From an uncultured Porphyromonadaceae bacterium (GTDB lineage Bacteria; Bacteroidota; Bacteroidia; Bacteroidales; Muribaculaceae): a DNA stretch of 64,000 bases. Where the stretch lies: positions 1-64,000 of the forward strand of contig CAMWLS010000003.1 in assembly GCA_947175205.1 (NCBI GenBank), read 5' to 3'. The notes below the pieces were generated by a model, which had not been told where the DNA came from, searched no databases, and worked only from the letters and a program-made list of their open reading frames with translations. The translations under genes were made by a program, and so were the position numbers. This document shows positions 26,679 to 36,925 of this stretch, one piece after another; position 1 is the stretch's first letter, and each line of letters opens with the position of its first letter.

Positions 26679-29600
26679 ATGACCACTCTGGGGAAAATCT
26701 GGAATATAATACGCGGAATTAGCGTAACACTTTTGCTTACCGCAATAGTGTTACCGGGAGCCGTGTATATGATTCTGTCAACTCCCTGGGCTCAGGACCG
26801 CCTCAGAGAAATGGCTGAGCGTGAACTTTCAGCCCTGCTGCAGACCAAGGTTAGCATAAAGAAAGTAGAACTTCATCCGTTTAACGAGCTTAGTGTGTAC
26901 GGACTTACCGCTGATGATGACAACGGCCGCGAGGCGTTGCATGTGGGTCAGGTAAGTGCTGCATTTGAACTGCGTCACTTTTTACTGGAGGGAAAACTGG
27001 TGATAGATTACGCGCTTCTGGACGGTGCATCCGTGCGCCTTTACAAGCCCACGAATGACGGGCCTCTCAACATAGCAGGGATACTGGAGCGTCTGCGGAG
27101 TAAAGACCCAAATAAAAAGTCAGGTAACTTTGATCTGCGCATAAACACCGTAATAGTGCGTCAGGGAAGCCTTGATTATGACATTATGGACGCCGCTGTG
27201 AAAGCCGCATTTGACCCCCGCCACATATCCCTGAGAAATCTTAATCTCAGAGCTTATATTCCCCGCATAAGTAATGAACAGTATACCGTGGAACTGGAAC
27301 GACTGGGTTTCACGGAGCGCAGCGGCTTCACTCTGAAAGATTTAACGGTAAAAGCAGACGTACGCACCTCAGGAATCACCATGGGGCGTATGGACATAGA
27401 GCTGCCGGACAGCCGTCTGCTTCTGGCGCCTGTAAAACTGGAATTCAATAAATTTGAAGAGCTCCCGCAGGTGATACGTAATGCCAGCATAAATCTGAAC
27501 ATAGAAGATGGCTCACAGCTGTATGTACCGGATATCTCAGCTTTCTGGTCTCCACTGGCAAACTGGGACAGCAAGCTGTCCATAATGCTTGACGCCTCCG
27601 GAGGTATGAAACAGGTAAGGCTGAATCAACTGAAAATAAATTCACTGAGTGGTCCGCAGATATCGCTGTCAGCCACCGGCTACACTGAAGGCTTCAGCCA
27701 TCCGGACAGTCTGACATTTGAGATAGATAACTTCTCTCTCAAAGCCCGCAACGGTGCCATTGGGGACATAATGAGAAATCTTGCATCAGATGGAGTTAAA
27801 CTTCCGGAAGAAAGAATTCTCAACAAACTTGATGATATAGAGATTAAACTGCACGCCGCCGGTACAAAAGCCGCTGCCAATGCCGATGTCAGAGTCCTGA
27901 CTCCGGCAGAGGCCATAAGTCTTACCGGCTCCTATAACACATCAGACAACTTTAAGAGTGTAAACTTCACAGCCGATGCTTCCATAAATGATCTCAATCT
28001 GAATCAGTTGTTTAACGGATCTCCTGTAAGTAAACTGACGGCAGACATAATTACTGAGGGCCGTTACGCATCAGGTGTTTTAAGCGGAAAACTCAGCGCA
28101 CAGGCTGATGAGCTTATTTTCAAAGGCCATAGATACCATGACCTGAGCGTGGAATTGACCGCCACACCGCAGCGGACAGTAGAAGCGCTGTTATCACTGC
28201 GGGACCGCTATGGCACTGTAGACCTGGACGCTGCCGCCGGATATGGCAAGGAAAAATTCCTGCAGGCCCATGCTGAAATCTCAGAACTTGACCTTAACGG
28301 TCTCAACCTGACCGACAAGTACAATGGTTACAGCCTCAGCACAACGGCAGACATAGATCTGAGCGGTGCAGACATTGACGGCCTGACCGGCTCCGTAACG
28401 CTCACCAACAGCTCTTTTACTGATGCATCCGGAGAGGGTTTACATCTTAAGAATCTACAGGCTGAGAAGATTATCCGCCATGGGCGTGATTTACTCTCCA
28501 TCAACTCAGATATATTTGACTTTGAGGCTGAGGGAACTTTCAGGCTAAGCCAGCTTCCGGCTGATTTGCGCGAGATGGCATGTGCCGTGCTTCCGGAGCT
28601 TCTGAAGCACCATGACCATAAGGTTTCCAAGAGTCCCTTCAGGGGTAATGACTTTGCCATTACAGCAACCGTTAATCCTAATGATGAGTGGGCAAAATTC
28701 TTTAAATTAGGGGTAAAACCCATATATCCTGTATCTATTGACGGCCGTGTCAGTGATGAACTTCAACACGCAGACATCCGTATAGACGCTCCGTATCTGC
28801 AGCAAGGTAATAAGCTGATAGAGAGTACAGCCGTTTATGCAACAGTAGACGCAGCAAGCAGCCGTGCCACCGCTTACCTAACCACCCAGATGCCAACCAA
28901 GAAAGGTCCCATGGTTCTTGTGTGCCGCCTGAGCGCGGCTGACAACCGTGTTGACACAGATATTGACTGGCTCATAGACCGTAAGATACCGTTAAACGGC
29001 AACATTTCCTTCAGCACTCTTTTAGCAAGGGACCGGAATGATGAGCCTGAGGTCACAGTGAGCTTTAACCCCAGCGCCATAAACTTTGGTGAAGAGGTAT
29101 GGAGCATAGAACCATCAGTAATACATTACCTTGACAAGAAATTCCACGTAAGCGATTTCCGCCTTAGTACAGGAGCCCAGAGCATAAGCCTTGAAGGCAT
29201 TGCCGGCCCGGATGAGGATGACGTGCTGGAAGTAAACCTCAGCAGCATAGACCTTATAGTAATTTTTGAGACGCTGGAGATTGACAAGGCCCTCATAGGA
29301 GGTCTCGCCACCGGCAAACTCACAGCCTCCGCACTTCTTTCAGGGGTGCCTCATATTAATGCTCCGGAACTGCGCGTAAAGAATATAAGCTATAATTATT
29401 GCGTTTTAGGTGATGCGGTGGTTAAAGCACAATTTGATAATGAAAAGAACAGCTTTTACCTTGACGCTGATGTAATTAACAGCACCGGGGAACTATCACA
29501 TATCTACGGCGATATTTACCCGGCCACGGAAGAATTGGATATAAACTTTGACGCAGCTAATGTCAAGGTAGGCTTCATGAAGCCTTTCATGGAAGCTTTT

Positions 29601-31343
29601 GCGTCAGACGTGGACGGCTATGCCTCAGGGCATGCCAGACTCTTCGGAAGCTTTAAGTATATTGACCTTGAGGGTGACATATATGCCCGCGACCTCAAGC
29701 TGAAGGTGGATTTTACAAATACTTATTACGGCTGCACTGACAGTATTCACATACGCCCCGGAGTAATAGACATTAAGAATGTTACAGTGCATGACGTCTA
29801 CGGCAACACCGCAAAACTTAACGGCGTGGTACGTCACAAGTTCTTCAAAGAGCCCGAGTTTGATTTCAAGATTACAGACGCCCGCAATCTGCTGTGCTAC
29901 AATGTTGATTCAAAGATGAGTCCGGACTGGTACGGAACAGTTTTCTGTAATGGAGGCGCCTCAGTAACCGGCTGGCCCGGAGTGGTGAATATAGATGTGA
30001 ACATGACCACAACGGCTGGAAGTACCTTTACCTTTGTACTTTCTGACCGTCTGGACGCTTACGAGTATTCATTCATAACCTTCAGGGACCGCATACCAAA
30101 GGAGGAAAAGCAGAATGAATATGATGACACCCCCGAGCTGGTGAAGGAGCTGATAATTTCCAACGGAATGTCCAATACCGACGCGCCCTCAGCATATAAC
30201 ATGGACATTCAGGTGGACATCACTCCTGATGCAAAAATGATTATTGTGATGGACCCCGTCGGTGGCGATGAAATCAAGGCCACCGGTTCAGGCAATTTAC
30301 GTCTTACTTATGGCTCCGTAAATGAGGACCTGCGCATTTACGGAACATATGAACTTAATGAAGGAAGCTATAACTTCACGCTTCAGGATATTATCATCAA
30401 GGATTTTACTATCAAACCGGGAAGTTCCATTACCTTCAGAGGCGATCCCTATTCAGCAAGTCTGGACCTGAACGCCGTTTATTCAGTGAATGCAAATCTG
30501 AGTGACCTGGATGAGTCATTCCTGCATGACAAGGATCTGAACCGCACCAATGTCCCAGTAAACGCGCTTCTGATGGTGAAGGGTGACATGAGACAGCCGG
30601 ACATATCATTTGACCTGGAGTTCCCCACCCTGACCTCAGACACTTACCGCAAGGTGCGGAGTATCATCAGTACTGATGACATGATGAACCGTCAGATAAT
30701 TTATCTGCTGGCGCTGAACCGTTTCTACACACCTGACTACATGAGCTCCACAACCAAGGGAAATGAAATGTTCTCAGTGGCATCAAGTACACTAACCAGT
30801 CAGCTGAGTTCCATGCTGGGCAAACTGAGTGACAACTGGAGCATAGCCCCCAACCTGCGCAGTGACCGCGGTGATTTCTCAGACGTGGAAGTGGATGTGG
30901 CACTTTCAAGCCGCCTGCTGAACAACCGTCTGCTGCTGAACGGCAACCTGGGATATAGAGATAAGTCTCTGAACACTAACCAATTCATAGGAGACTTTGA
31001 TATAGAATATCTTCTTAATCCCAAGGGCACATGGCGTCTGAAGGCATATAACCGCTATAATGACCAGAATTACTATCTGCGTAGCGCTGCCACCACTCAG
31101 GGTGTGGGCATCATGTTTAAACGTGACTTTGACAGCCTGTTCTCATTCTTACACCGCAAAAAGAAAGATAAAAAAGAACAAGAAAGTAATACGGATAAGG
31201 ATAACAGCAAGAGTCCGGCTGCAAATTCAGAGAAGGAGACTCCGTCTACATCTGAGGCAGACTCAACCGCTGTTATAAATACACTGACAGATTCAGTATC
31301 AGAACCTCAGAAAAGAGTGGTTGATTTAAAAGAAAAAGAGTAA
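26679..31343 (+). CDS. TamB-like translocation and assembly module / AsmA-like lipid-transfer protein
   Basis: 1554 aa. One N-terminal membrane anchor (about 13-35, ISVTLLLTAIVLPGAVYMIL) is followed by a very long beta-rich region that would form a bridge-like groove across the periplasm. The C-terminal TamB domain (about residues 1150-1500) includes IMDPVGGDEIKATGSGNLRLTYG, GSYNFTLQDIIIKDFTIKPGSSITFRGDPY and ALNRFYTPDYM. A Lys/Glu/Asp-rich low-complexity tail ends the protein. TamB/AsmA family proteins assist outer membrane assembly and phospholipid transport. The gene begins 19 bp after the peptidase gene. Confidence 0.9.
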   Translation: MTTLGKIWNIIRGISVTLLLTAIVLPGAVYMILSTPWAQDRLREMAERELSALLQTKVSIKKVELHPFNELSVYGLTADDDNGREALHVGQVSAAFELRHFLLEGKLVIDYALLDGASVRLYKPTNDGPLNIAGILERLRSKDPNKKSGNFDLRINTVIVRQGSLDYDIMDAAVKAAFDPRHISLRNLNLRAYIPRISNEQYTVELERLGFTERSGFTLKDLTVKADVRTSGITMGRMDIELPDSRLLLAPVKLEFNKFEELPQVIRNASINLNIEDGSQLYVPDISAFWSPLANWDSKLSIMLDASGGMKQVRLNQLKINSLSGPQISLSATGYTEGFSHPDSLTFEIDNFSLKARNGAIGDIMRNLASDGVKLPEERILNKLDDIEIKLHAAGTKAAANADVRVLTPAEAISLTGSYNTSDNFKSVNFTADASINDLNLNQLFNGSPVSKLTADIITEGRYASGVLSGKLSAQADELIFKGHRYHDLSVELTATPQRTVEALLSLRDRYGTVDLDAAAGYGKEKFLQAHAEISELDLNGLNLTDKYNGYSLSTTADIDLSGADIDGLTGSVTLTNSSFTDASGEGLHLKNLQAEKIIRHGRDLLSINSDIFDFEAEGTFRLSQLPADLREMACAVLPELLKHHDHKVSKSPFRGNDFAITATVNPNDEWAKFFKLGVKPIYPVSIDGRVSDELQHADIRIDAPYLQQGNKLIESTAVYATVDAASSRATAYLTTQMPTKKGPMVLVCRLSAADNRVDTDIDWLIDRKIPLNGNISFSTLLARDRNDEPEVTVSFNPSAINFGEEVWSIEPSVIHYLDKKFHVSDFRLSTGAQSISLEGIAGPDEDDVLEVNLSSIDLIVIFETLEIDKALIGGLATGKLTASALLSGVPHINAPELRVKNISYNYCVLGDAVVKAQFDNEKNSFYLDADVINSTGELSHIYGDIYPATEELDINFDAANVKVGFMKPFMEAFASDVDGYASGHARLFGSFKYIDLEGDIYARDLKLKVDFTNTYYGCTDSIHIRPGVIDIKNVTVHDVYGNTAKLNGVVRHKFFKEPEFDFKITDARNLLCYNVDSKMSPDWYGTVFCNGGASVTGWPGVVNIDVNMTTTAGSTFTFVLSDRLDAYEYSFITFRDRIPKEEKQNEYDDTPELVKELIISNGMSNTDAPSAYNMDIQVDITPDAKMIIVMDPVGGDEIKATGSGNLRLTYGSVNEDLRIYGTYELNEGSYNFTLQDIIIKDFTIKPGSSITFRGDPYSASLDLNAVYSVNANLSDLDESFLHDKDLNRTNVPVNALLMVKGDMRQPDISFDLEFPTLTSDTYRKVRSIISTDDMMNRQIIYLLALNRFYTPDYMSSTTKGNEMFSVASSTLTSQLSSMLGKLSDNWSIAPNLRSDRGDFSDVEVDVALSSRLLNNRLLLNGNLGYRDKSLNTNQFIGDFDIEYLLNPKGTWRLKAYNRYNDQNYYLRSAATTQGVGIMFKRDFDSLFSFLHRKKKDKKEQESNTDKDNSKSPAANSEKETPSTSEADSTAVINTLTDSVSEPQKRVVDLKEKE

Positions 31344-31348
31344 CTTTG
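31341..31348 (+). promoter_or_regulatory. -7 box overlapping the tamB stop codon
   Basis: TAACTTTG, an exact TAnnTTTG match, includes the TAA stop of tamB. It lies 34 bp before the DedA start and could serve the dedA-rpe-ftsK run. The -33 element is only approximate. Confidence 0.45.
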
Positions 31349-31382
31349 CAACATTATACGCTGTAATAACTGACTTATTAAA

Positions 31383-32054
31383 ATGATTGATTTATTTTCA
31401 ATAGTAGATATTTTTAACGCCAGCGAGTTTTTTAAATGGTTTGTAGATAACGCCAGCTACTGGTTTGTATTCATATTCATGGTGGTGGAAAGCAGTTTCA
31501 TTCCTTTTCCCTCTGAAGTTGTGGTTCCGCCGGCGGCTTATTTAGCTGTGCAGAAAGGTGACATGAATGTCTTCCTTGTGGTTCTGGTGGCTACTGCCGG
31601 TGCCATTGTTGGCGCTCTGGTGAATTACTGTCTTTCAGTCTGGATAGGACGCCCGCTGGTGTATGCTTTTGCCAATTCCCGCCTGGGCCACGCTTGCCTG
31701 ATTGATGAGACCAAGGTCCGTAAAGCTGAGGATTATTTTGACAAGCACGGAGCCGTAAGTACCTTTGTGGGCCGTCTGATTCCGGCAGTACGCCAGCTCA
31801 TAAGTATTCCCGCCGGACTGGCACGTATGAATATTATAACTTTTACTGTGTTCACCGGTCTGGGCGCGCTGCTGTGGAATGCCATCTTAGGCGCCATGGG
31901 ATATATTCTTGCTCAGCACGTACCTCTGGACCAGCTCTTTGTTCAGGTTGAGAAATATAACTCTTATCTTTCAATTGCGGGATTAGTTATAGCCCTGATA
32001 TGCGTGCTGTTCATATGCTATAACGTTATCAAGCACAAGAAAACGGAACAATAA
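31383..32054 (+). CDS. DedA/SNARE-associated family membrane protein
   Basis: 223 aa with several membrane segments. Family signatures are ESSFIPFPSEVVVPPAAYLA and FVGRLIPAVRQLISIPAGLARM, the reentrant-loop motifs with conserved Glu, Pro and Arg. DedA proteins are inner membrane proteins; several act as undecaprenyl-phosphate or phospholipid flippases. Its stop TAA overlaps the rpe start (TAATG). Confidence 0.93.
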   Translation: MIDLFSIVDIFNASEFFKWFVDNASYWFVFIFMVVESSFIPFPSEVVVPPAAYLAVQKGDMNVFLVVLVATAGAIVGALVNYCLSVWIGRPLVYAFANSRLGHACLIDETKVRKAEDYFDKHGAVSTFVGRLIPAVRQLISIPAGLARMNIITFTVFTGLGALLWNAILGAMGYILAQHVPLDQLFVQVEKYNSYLSIAGLVIALICVLFICYNVIKHKKTEQ

Positions 32055-32698
32055 TGATAGTATCTCCATCTCTGCTCTCCGCAGATTTTTCATGTCTGCG
32101 CACTGATCTTGAAATGATTAACGCCTCAGAAGCTGACTGGCTACATCTGGACGTTATGGACGGCGTTTTTGTGCCTAATATATCCTTTGGCTTTCCAGTA
32201 ATTGAGGCCGTAAGCCGTATATGCAAGAAGCCTCTGGACGTGCATCTGATGATAGAGAATCCTCAGAACTATATAAGTCAGGTGCGTGACTGCGGGGCAG
32301 CCATAATGAATGTCCATCAGGAAGCCTGCGTTCACCTGCACCGCACCGTTCAGGCCATAAAGGCTGCGGGAATGAAGGCTGCGGTGACTCTGAATCCGGC
32401 TACACCGGTGTGCATGCTTGAAGATATTATATCTGATGTGGATATGGTACTCCTTATGAGTGTCAACCCGGGCTTTGGCGGACAGAAGTTTATCAGCGGC
32501 ACCATTGCTAAAATCCAACGTCTGCGTAAACTCATAGCTGATTCCGGCTCAGAGGCGCTGATACAGATTGACGGCGGTATCAACCTTACCACCGGTAAAG
32601 AAGTGGCAGAAGCCGGAGCAGACTCAGTGGTTGCAGGAAGCGCAGTTTTCGGAACCGAAAATCCCACCGCTGTAATTTCTGCACTGAAGAAACTCTGA
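32054..32698 (+). CDS. rpe: Ribulose-phosphate 3-epimerase
   Basis: 214 aa. MIVSPSLLSADF, WLHLDVMDGVFVPNISFG and VLLMSVNPGFGGQKF are the canonical motifs, and LIQIDGGIN carries the C-terminal catalytic Asp. It interconverts ribulose-5-phosphate and xylulose-5-phosphate in the pentose phosphate pathway. The start overlaps the DedA stop by one base and ftsK follows by 15 bp. Confidence 0.98.
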   Translation: MIVSPSLLSADFSCLRTDLEMINASEADWLHLDVMDGVFVPNISFGFPVIEAVSRICKKPLDVHLMIENPQNYISQVRDCGAAIMNVHQEACVHLHRTVQAIKAAGMKAAVTLNPATPVCMLEDIISDVDMVLLMSVNPGFGGQKFISGTIAKIQRLRKLIADSGSEALIQIDGGINLTTGKEVAEAGADSVVAGSAVFGTENPTAVISALKKL

Positions 32699-32713
32699 AA
32701 TCCGTAAAATCCG

Positions 32714-35335
32714 ATGACTGACAACAACAACAATACTGCCTATACTGATGATGACCTGTATGCTGACGGTCTGAGATCTAAGACGCCGGCAGAGAAAGCC
32801 CGTACGCGCTCCTCACAGACTGCCAGAAGGCCCAGCGCCGGGACGCGCGCACGCCGTAAAGCGGCTGTAAGACAGCGCAAGCCCATCACTCTAAGCTCGC
32901 TCATAAATGACCGCCGCCTGCATGTGGCCATTGGTGTGGCACTGGTGATAAGCGCTGTGGTATTGCTGGCCATGACCTTCTCTCATCTGCGTAGCGGTGC
33001 CGCTGACCAAAGCATGGTTGAGAGCCGTACCATGACTGAGATTACTCAGAGCGGTACGGATGCCGTGCAGAATGTAGGTGGTGCCGTTGGGGCAAAGACC
33101 ACACACATGCTTGCCACAGACGGACTGGGTCTGGGTATGTTCATGATAGTGATATGGCTTGGAGGTGTAGGCCTTGCCTTGCTGGGAGCTCTACGCATTA
33201 AATTCTGGGCCTTCAGCTTCAAATGCCTGCTCACAGCGGTGACCAGCTCCATTATACTTGGCGTTGTGGCATACAGCGCCCAAAGTGCCATCCACTGGGG
33301 TGGAGTGCATGGGCGCTCCATTGCACACACACTGTACACTTACGGCGGTACAATGGTGGCCTGGGCCGTAGCACTCATATTTGCCGGCTTCTTAGTGGCG
33401 GCTTTTCTGCATCCTTTAAAGACATTTTTCGGAGCTATTGCTGATAAGCTAACCGCAGCCCGTGAGCGCAGGGAACTGCGCCGTAAGCGCCGCATGGAAG
33501 CAAGACGGCAGGAACGCTTTGAACGTAAGTTCCAGACGGCCCTGCCTGAGGCAGATACAGAAGATACTCCGGAGTATGAGACTGTTGCGGAAGTCACTGC
33601 AACCGTTCCTGAAAATCAGGCAGAAAGCGCTGAAATATCTACTAAAGCGACGGATGACAAAGATATTGCCGTATCAGAAACCGACAACAGCGGTTTCAGT
33701 ATAGATGATGAGATAGCCTCTGTAACCGATGCGGGAAATGAAGCCAACGGAGAAGTGGCTTTCAGCATAAAAGTGGCTGATGTACCTGAGGCTGATAACA
33801 CACCGGAAAACCATACAGTGCAAGCTGGCAGCCATTTAGGACTGGACACCGATTATGACCCCAGAGCGGACCTGTCACGTTTTGTACAGCCTTCAGTGGA
33901 TCTACTCATTGACCGTCCCAGCGGCCCCAACGTGGATGTGGCTGAACAGAATGAGAATAAAGAGATGATAGTGGAGACACTGAAAAGCTATAATATACCT
34001 ATCTCAAGCATTGAAGCTACTGTAGGCCCTACTGTGACACTTTACGAAATTGTGCCCGCGGAGGGAGTACGTATAGCCAAGATAAAAAGTCTGGAAGATG
34101 ATATTGCCCTTTCACTCTCTGCCCTGGGTATCCGCATTATAGCCCCCATACCCGGTAAAGGAACCGTGGGTATAGAAGTGCCAAACCGTGAGCCTCAGAC
34201 CGTGTCAATACGCTCAGTGCTCAGTTCACGCAAGTTCAAGGAAAGCAAGGCCGTGCTGCCCATAGCCATGGGTAACACCATCTCTAATCAGGTATTTGTG
34301 GAGGACCTCACCCGTATGCCTCACCTCCTGGTGGCCGGTGCTACAGGTCAGGGTAAATCAGTGGGCCTGAACTGTATCATAGCATCCCTGCTCTTTGCAA
34401 AGCATCCGGCAGAGTTAAAGTTTGTCCTCATAGACCCCAAGATGGTGGAGTTCAGTCTGTACTCCCGCATTGAAAATCACTATCTTGCCAAGTTAGGTGA
34501 TGAGGAAGAAGCCATAATAACTGACCCTCAGAAAGCAGCTGACACCCTGCAGTCACTGTGTGTGGAGATGGATAACCGCTATGCCCTGCTGCGTGACGCA
34601 TCAGTCCGTAGTATTGAAGAATATAACCGCCGTTTTGTCCACAGACAGCTTAACCCTGAGAACGGCCATAAATATCTCCCGTACATTGTGATAGTGGTGG
34701 ATGAGTTTGCTGACCTTATAATGACCGGCGGCAAGGAAATATCCATAAATATTGCACGTATAGCTCAGAAGGCACGTGCGGTGGGCATGCACATGATTAT
34801 TGCCACTCAGCGCCCGTCAACAGATGTCATAACCGGTATGATCAAGGCTAACTTCCCGGGCCGAATAGCCTTCAGGGTTTCACAGATGGTGGATTCCAAG
34901 ACCATTCTGGACCGTCCGGGCGCTAATCAGCTCATAGGACGCGGTGACATGTTATTCTCCCACAATGGCAAACTGGAGCGTGTACAGTGCGCTTTCATAG
35001 ATACGGAAGAAGTGGAGAATATAGTCAAGTGTATTTCTGACCAAATGGGTTATTCAGCCCCCTACCCTCTGCCTGAGGTGGAACAGGAGGCCGTACCCGG
35101 AGCTCTGGTGGATGACCCGTCCAAGCGTGATGCGCGTTTCAATGACTGCGCCCGCTTTGTGTCCACTCTTGAAACCACTTCCGTATCCATTCTTCAGAGG
35201 CGCTTCGGTATAGGTTATAATAAGGCGGGAAAGATTATGGACCAGCTGGAAGCCGCCGGCATTGTAGGCCCCGCACAGGGTCAGAAACCCCGTGCAGTTC
35301 TTGTGGATGCAACAAACATTGAGAGTTATTTGTAG
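32714..35335 (+). CDS. ftsK: DNA translocase FtsK/SpoIIIE
   Basis: 873 aa. The N-terminus is basic, followed by about four membrane segments (residues 70-240), an acidic linker (about 270-380), then the motor. The motor has Walker A GATGQGKS (about residue 544) and Walker B VIVVDEFADLIM, with RPSTDVITG and FRVSQMVDSKTILDRPGA typical of FtsK. The C-terminal gamma winged-helix domain ends SILQRRFGIGYNKAGKIMDQLEAAGIV. It pumps DNA at the division septum during chromosome dimer resolution. Confidence 0.97.
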   Translation: MTDNNNNTAYTDDDLYADGLRSKTPAEKARTRSSQTARRPSAGTRARRKAAVRQRKPITLSSLINDRRLHVAIGVALVISAVVLLAMTFSHLRSGAADQSMVESRTMTEITQSGTDAVQNVGGAVGAKTTHMLATDGLGLGMFMIVIWLGGVGLALLGALRIKFWAFSFKCLLTAVTSSIILGVVAYSAQSAIHWGGVHGRSIAHTLYTYGGTMVAWAVALIFAGFLVAAFLHPLKTFFGAIADKLTAARERRELRRKRRMEARRQERFERKFQTALPEADTEDTPEYETVAEVTATVPENQAESAEISTKATDDKDIAVSETDNSGFSIDDEIASVTDAGNEANGEVAFSIKVADVPEADNTPENHTVQAGSHLGLDTDYDPRADLSRFVQPSVDLLIDRPSGPNVDVAEQNENKEMIVETLKSYNIPISSIEATVGPTVTLYEIVPAEGVRIAKIKSLEDDIALSLSALGIRIIAPIPGKGTVGIEVPNREPQTVSIRSVLSSRKFKESKAVLPIAMGNTISNQVFVEDLTRMPHLLVAGATGQGKSVGLNCIIASLLFAKHPAELKFVLIDPKMVEFSLYSRIENHYLAKLGDEEEAIITDPQKAADTLQSLCVEMDNRYALLRDASVRSIEEYNRRFVHRQLNPENGHKYLPYIVIVVDEFADLIMTGGKEISINIARIAQKARAVGMHMIIATQRPSTDVITGMIKANFPGRIAFRVSQMVDSKTILDRPGANQLIGRGDMLFSHNGKLERVQCAFIDTEEVENIVKCISDQMGYSAPYPLPEVEQEAVPGALVDDPSKRDARFNDCARFVSTLETTSVSILQRRFGIGYNKAGKIMDQLEAAGIVGPAQGQKPRAVLVDATNIESYL

Positions 35336-35342
35336 TATTAGT

Positions 35343-35939
35343 ATGAAAAGATACGCATCTTTAATAATAATCTTCCTGCTGGCATTGTCAGCTAACGCTC
35401 AGAGCACCGGGGCTGTAAAAATGCTGGAGAATGCAGCATCACGCCTTGCAAATGCGCCTTCAGCCAAAGCTGAGTTCACTCTCCCGCAAAACGGAGGACG
35501 GAAAGGCAGTCTGGATATGTCAAAGGAGAAATTTGTCATCATCTCTCCTGTGGTTGAGGCATGGTATGACGGTCACACTCAGTGGACTTATCTCCCCGGG
35601 AATGATGAAGTGGCCATTACCACTCCCACCACCATGGAACTGATGGAGAGCAATCCCTTTGTGATTATAGCAAACTTTAAGACTTACTATAACTATAAAG
35701 CTTCCGGAGTGAACACAGTGGAGCTTACTCCCAAGAGCAAGACCTCCGGAATTTCCAAGGTCAATGTTACCATGAACCCCGGCACCAAATGGCCTTCAGT
35801 GATTGATGTGCTTCTGGCAAGCGGTGACAAGCTGACAGTGAATATAACCAACATCAATACTTCTACAGCATCCCCGTCCATAACTTACCGTTATGACAAC
35901 CGTCACAAGGGTGCGGAACTGATAGACCTCAGAGATTAA
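35343..35939 (+). CDS. LolA-like outer membrane lipoprotein carrier protein
   Basis: 198 aa from ATG 35343 (MKRYASLIIIFLLALSANAQ). A longer in-frame start at 35292 lies inside ftsK and lacks a signal peptide. The signal peptide is cleaved after about residue 19. SLDMSKEKFVIISPVVEAWYDGHTQWTYLPGNDEV has the beta-strand pattern of Bacteroidetes LolA-like proteins, periplasmic carriers of lipoproteins to the outer membrane. It sits 7 bp after ftsK, a common arrangement in this order. Confidence 0.85.
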   Translation: MKRYASLIIIFLLALSANAQSTGAVKMLENAASRLANAPSAKAEFTLPQNGGRKGSLDMSKEKFVIISPVVEAWYDGHTQWTYLPGNDEVAITTPTTMELMESNPFVIIANFKTYYNYKASGVNTVELTPKSKTSGISKVNVTMNPGTKWPSVIDVLLASGDKLTVNITNINTSTASPSITYRYDNRHKGAELIDLRD

Positions 35940-35983
35940 AACACACAAGAAATTCAATTACTAACCCTGAAATAATATTTACC

Positions 35984-36925
35984 ATGCATACCAAGTGTCT
36001 CATCATAGGTTCCGGTCCGGCCGGCCTTACAGCTGCAATATATGCCTCACGTGCAAACCTCTCACCCATAGTTATAGAAGGGCCTCAGAAAGGAGGTCAG
36101 CTGACCACCACAACTGAGGTTGAGAACTTCCCCGGTTATCCTGACGGAGTGCAGGGTCCCGTACTGATGGAAGACCTTACCCGCCAAGCACAGAGATTTG
36201 GCACAGAGATTGTGCGCGGTCTGGTGACTGACGTTGATTTCAGCAAGCGTCCCTTTACCGTGACCGTTGACTCCAAGAATGAGTATACGGCTGACACTAT
36301 CATCATTGCCACAGGCGCAGCAGCCCGTTACTTGGGGCTGCCTGATGAGCAGAAGTATCTGGGTATGGGGGTAAGCGCCTGCGCCACCTGTGACGGGTTC
36401 TTCTACCGCAACCGTACCGTGGCCGTGGTTGGCGGCGGTGATACGGCGTGTGAGGAAGCACTGTACCTGTCATCCCTTGCAAAGAAGGTGTATATGATAG
36501 TCCGTAAAGATTATCTGCGCGCATCCAAAATTATGCAACAGCGTGTGATGGAGAACCCCAAAATCAGCGTACTCTTCAACACACAGACGCGCGGTCTCTA
36601 TGGAGAGGAGCTTCTTGAGGGCGCTCATCTGGTGCAGTACGCAGGCACTGACCGTGAGGACCTTATGGATGTGGCTCTTGAAGGCTTCTTCCTTGCCATA
36701 GGTCATCAGCCTAATACCAAGCTTTTTGTTGACAAGCTTGAGCTGGACAAGGATGGTTATATAGTTACCCGCGGCCGTGGTACAGAGACCAGTGTTGATG
36801 GTGTCTTTGCGGCCGGTGACGTGGCTGATCCTGACTATCAGCAGGCCATAGCTGCGGCGGGAATGGGATGCCGTGCAGCACTTCAAGCTGAACGTTACCT
36901 CATTCACATGCAGAATGAGCTATGA
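35984..36925 (+). CDS. trxB: Thioredoxin-disulfide reductase
   Basis: 313 aa. FAD motif IIGSGPAGLTAAIYASRA, redox-active CATC (Cys133, Cys136), NADPH motif VVGGGDTACEEALYL and the C-terminal TSVDGVFAAGDVAD are all present. It transfers electrons from NADPH to thioredoxin. The stop overlaps the queA start as ATGA. Confidence 0.97.
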   Translation: MHTKCLIIGSGPAGLTAAIYASRANLSPIVIEGPQKGGQLTTTTEVENFPGYPDGVQGPVLMEDLTRQAQRFGTEIVRGLVTDVDFSKRPFTVTVDSKNEYTADTIIIATGAAARYLGLPDEQKYLGMGVSACATCDGFFYRNRTVAVVGGGDTACEEALYLSSLAKKVYMIVRKDYLRASKIMQQRVMENPKISVLFNTQTRGLYGEELLEGAHLVQYAGTDREDLMDVALEGFFLAIGHQPNTKLFVDKLELDKDGYIVTRGRGTETSVDGVFAAGDVADPDYQQAIAAAGMGCRAALQAERYLIHMQNEL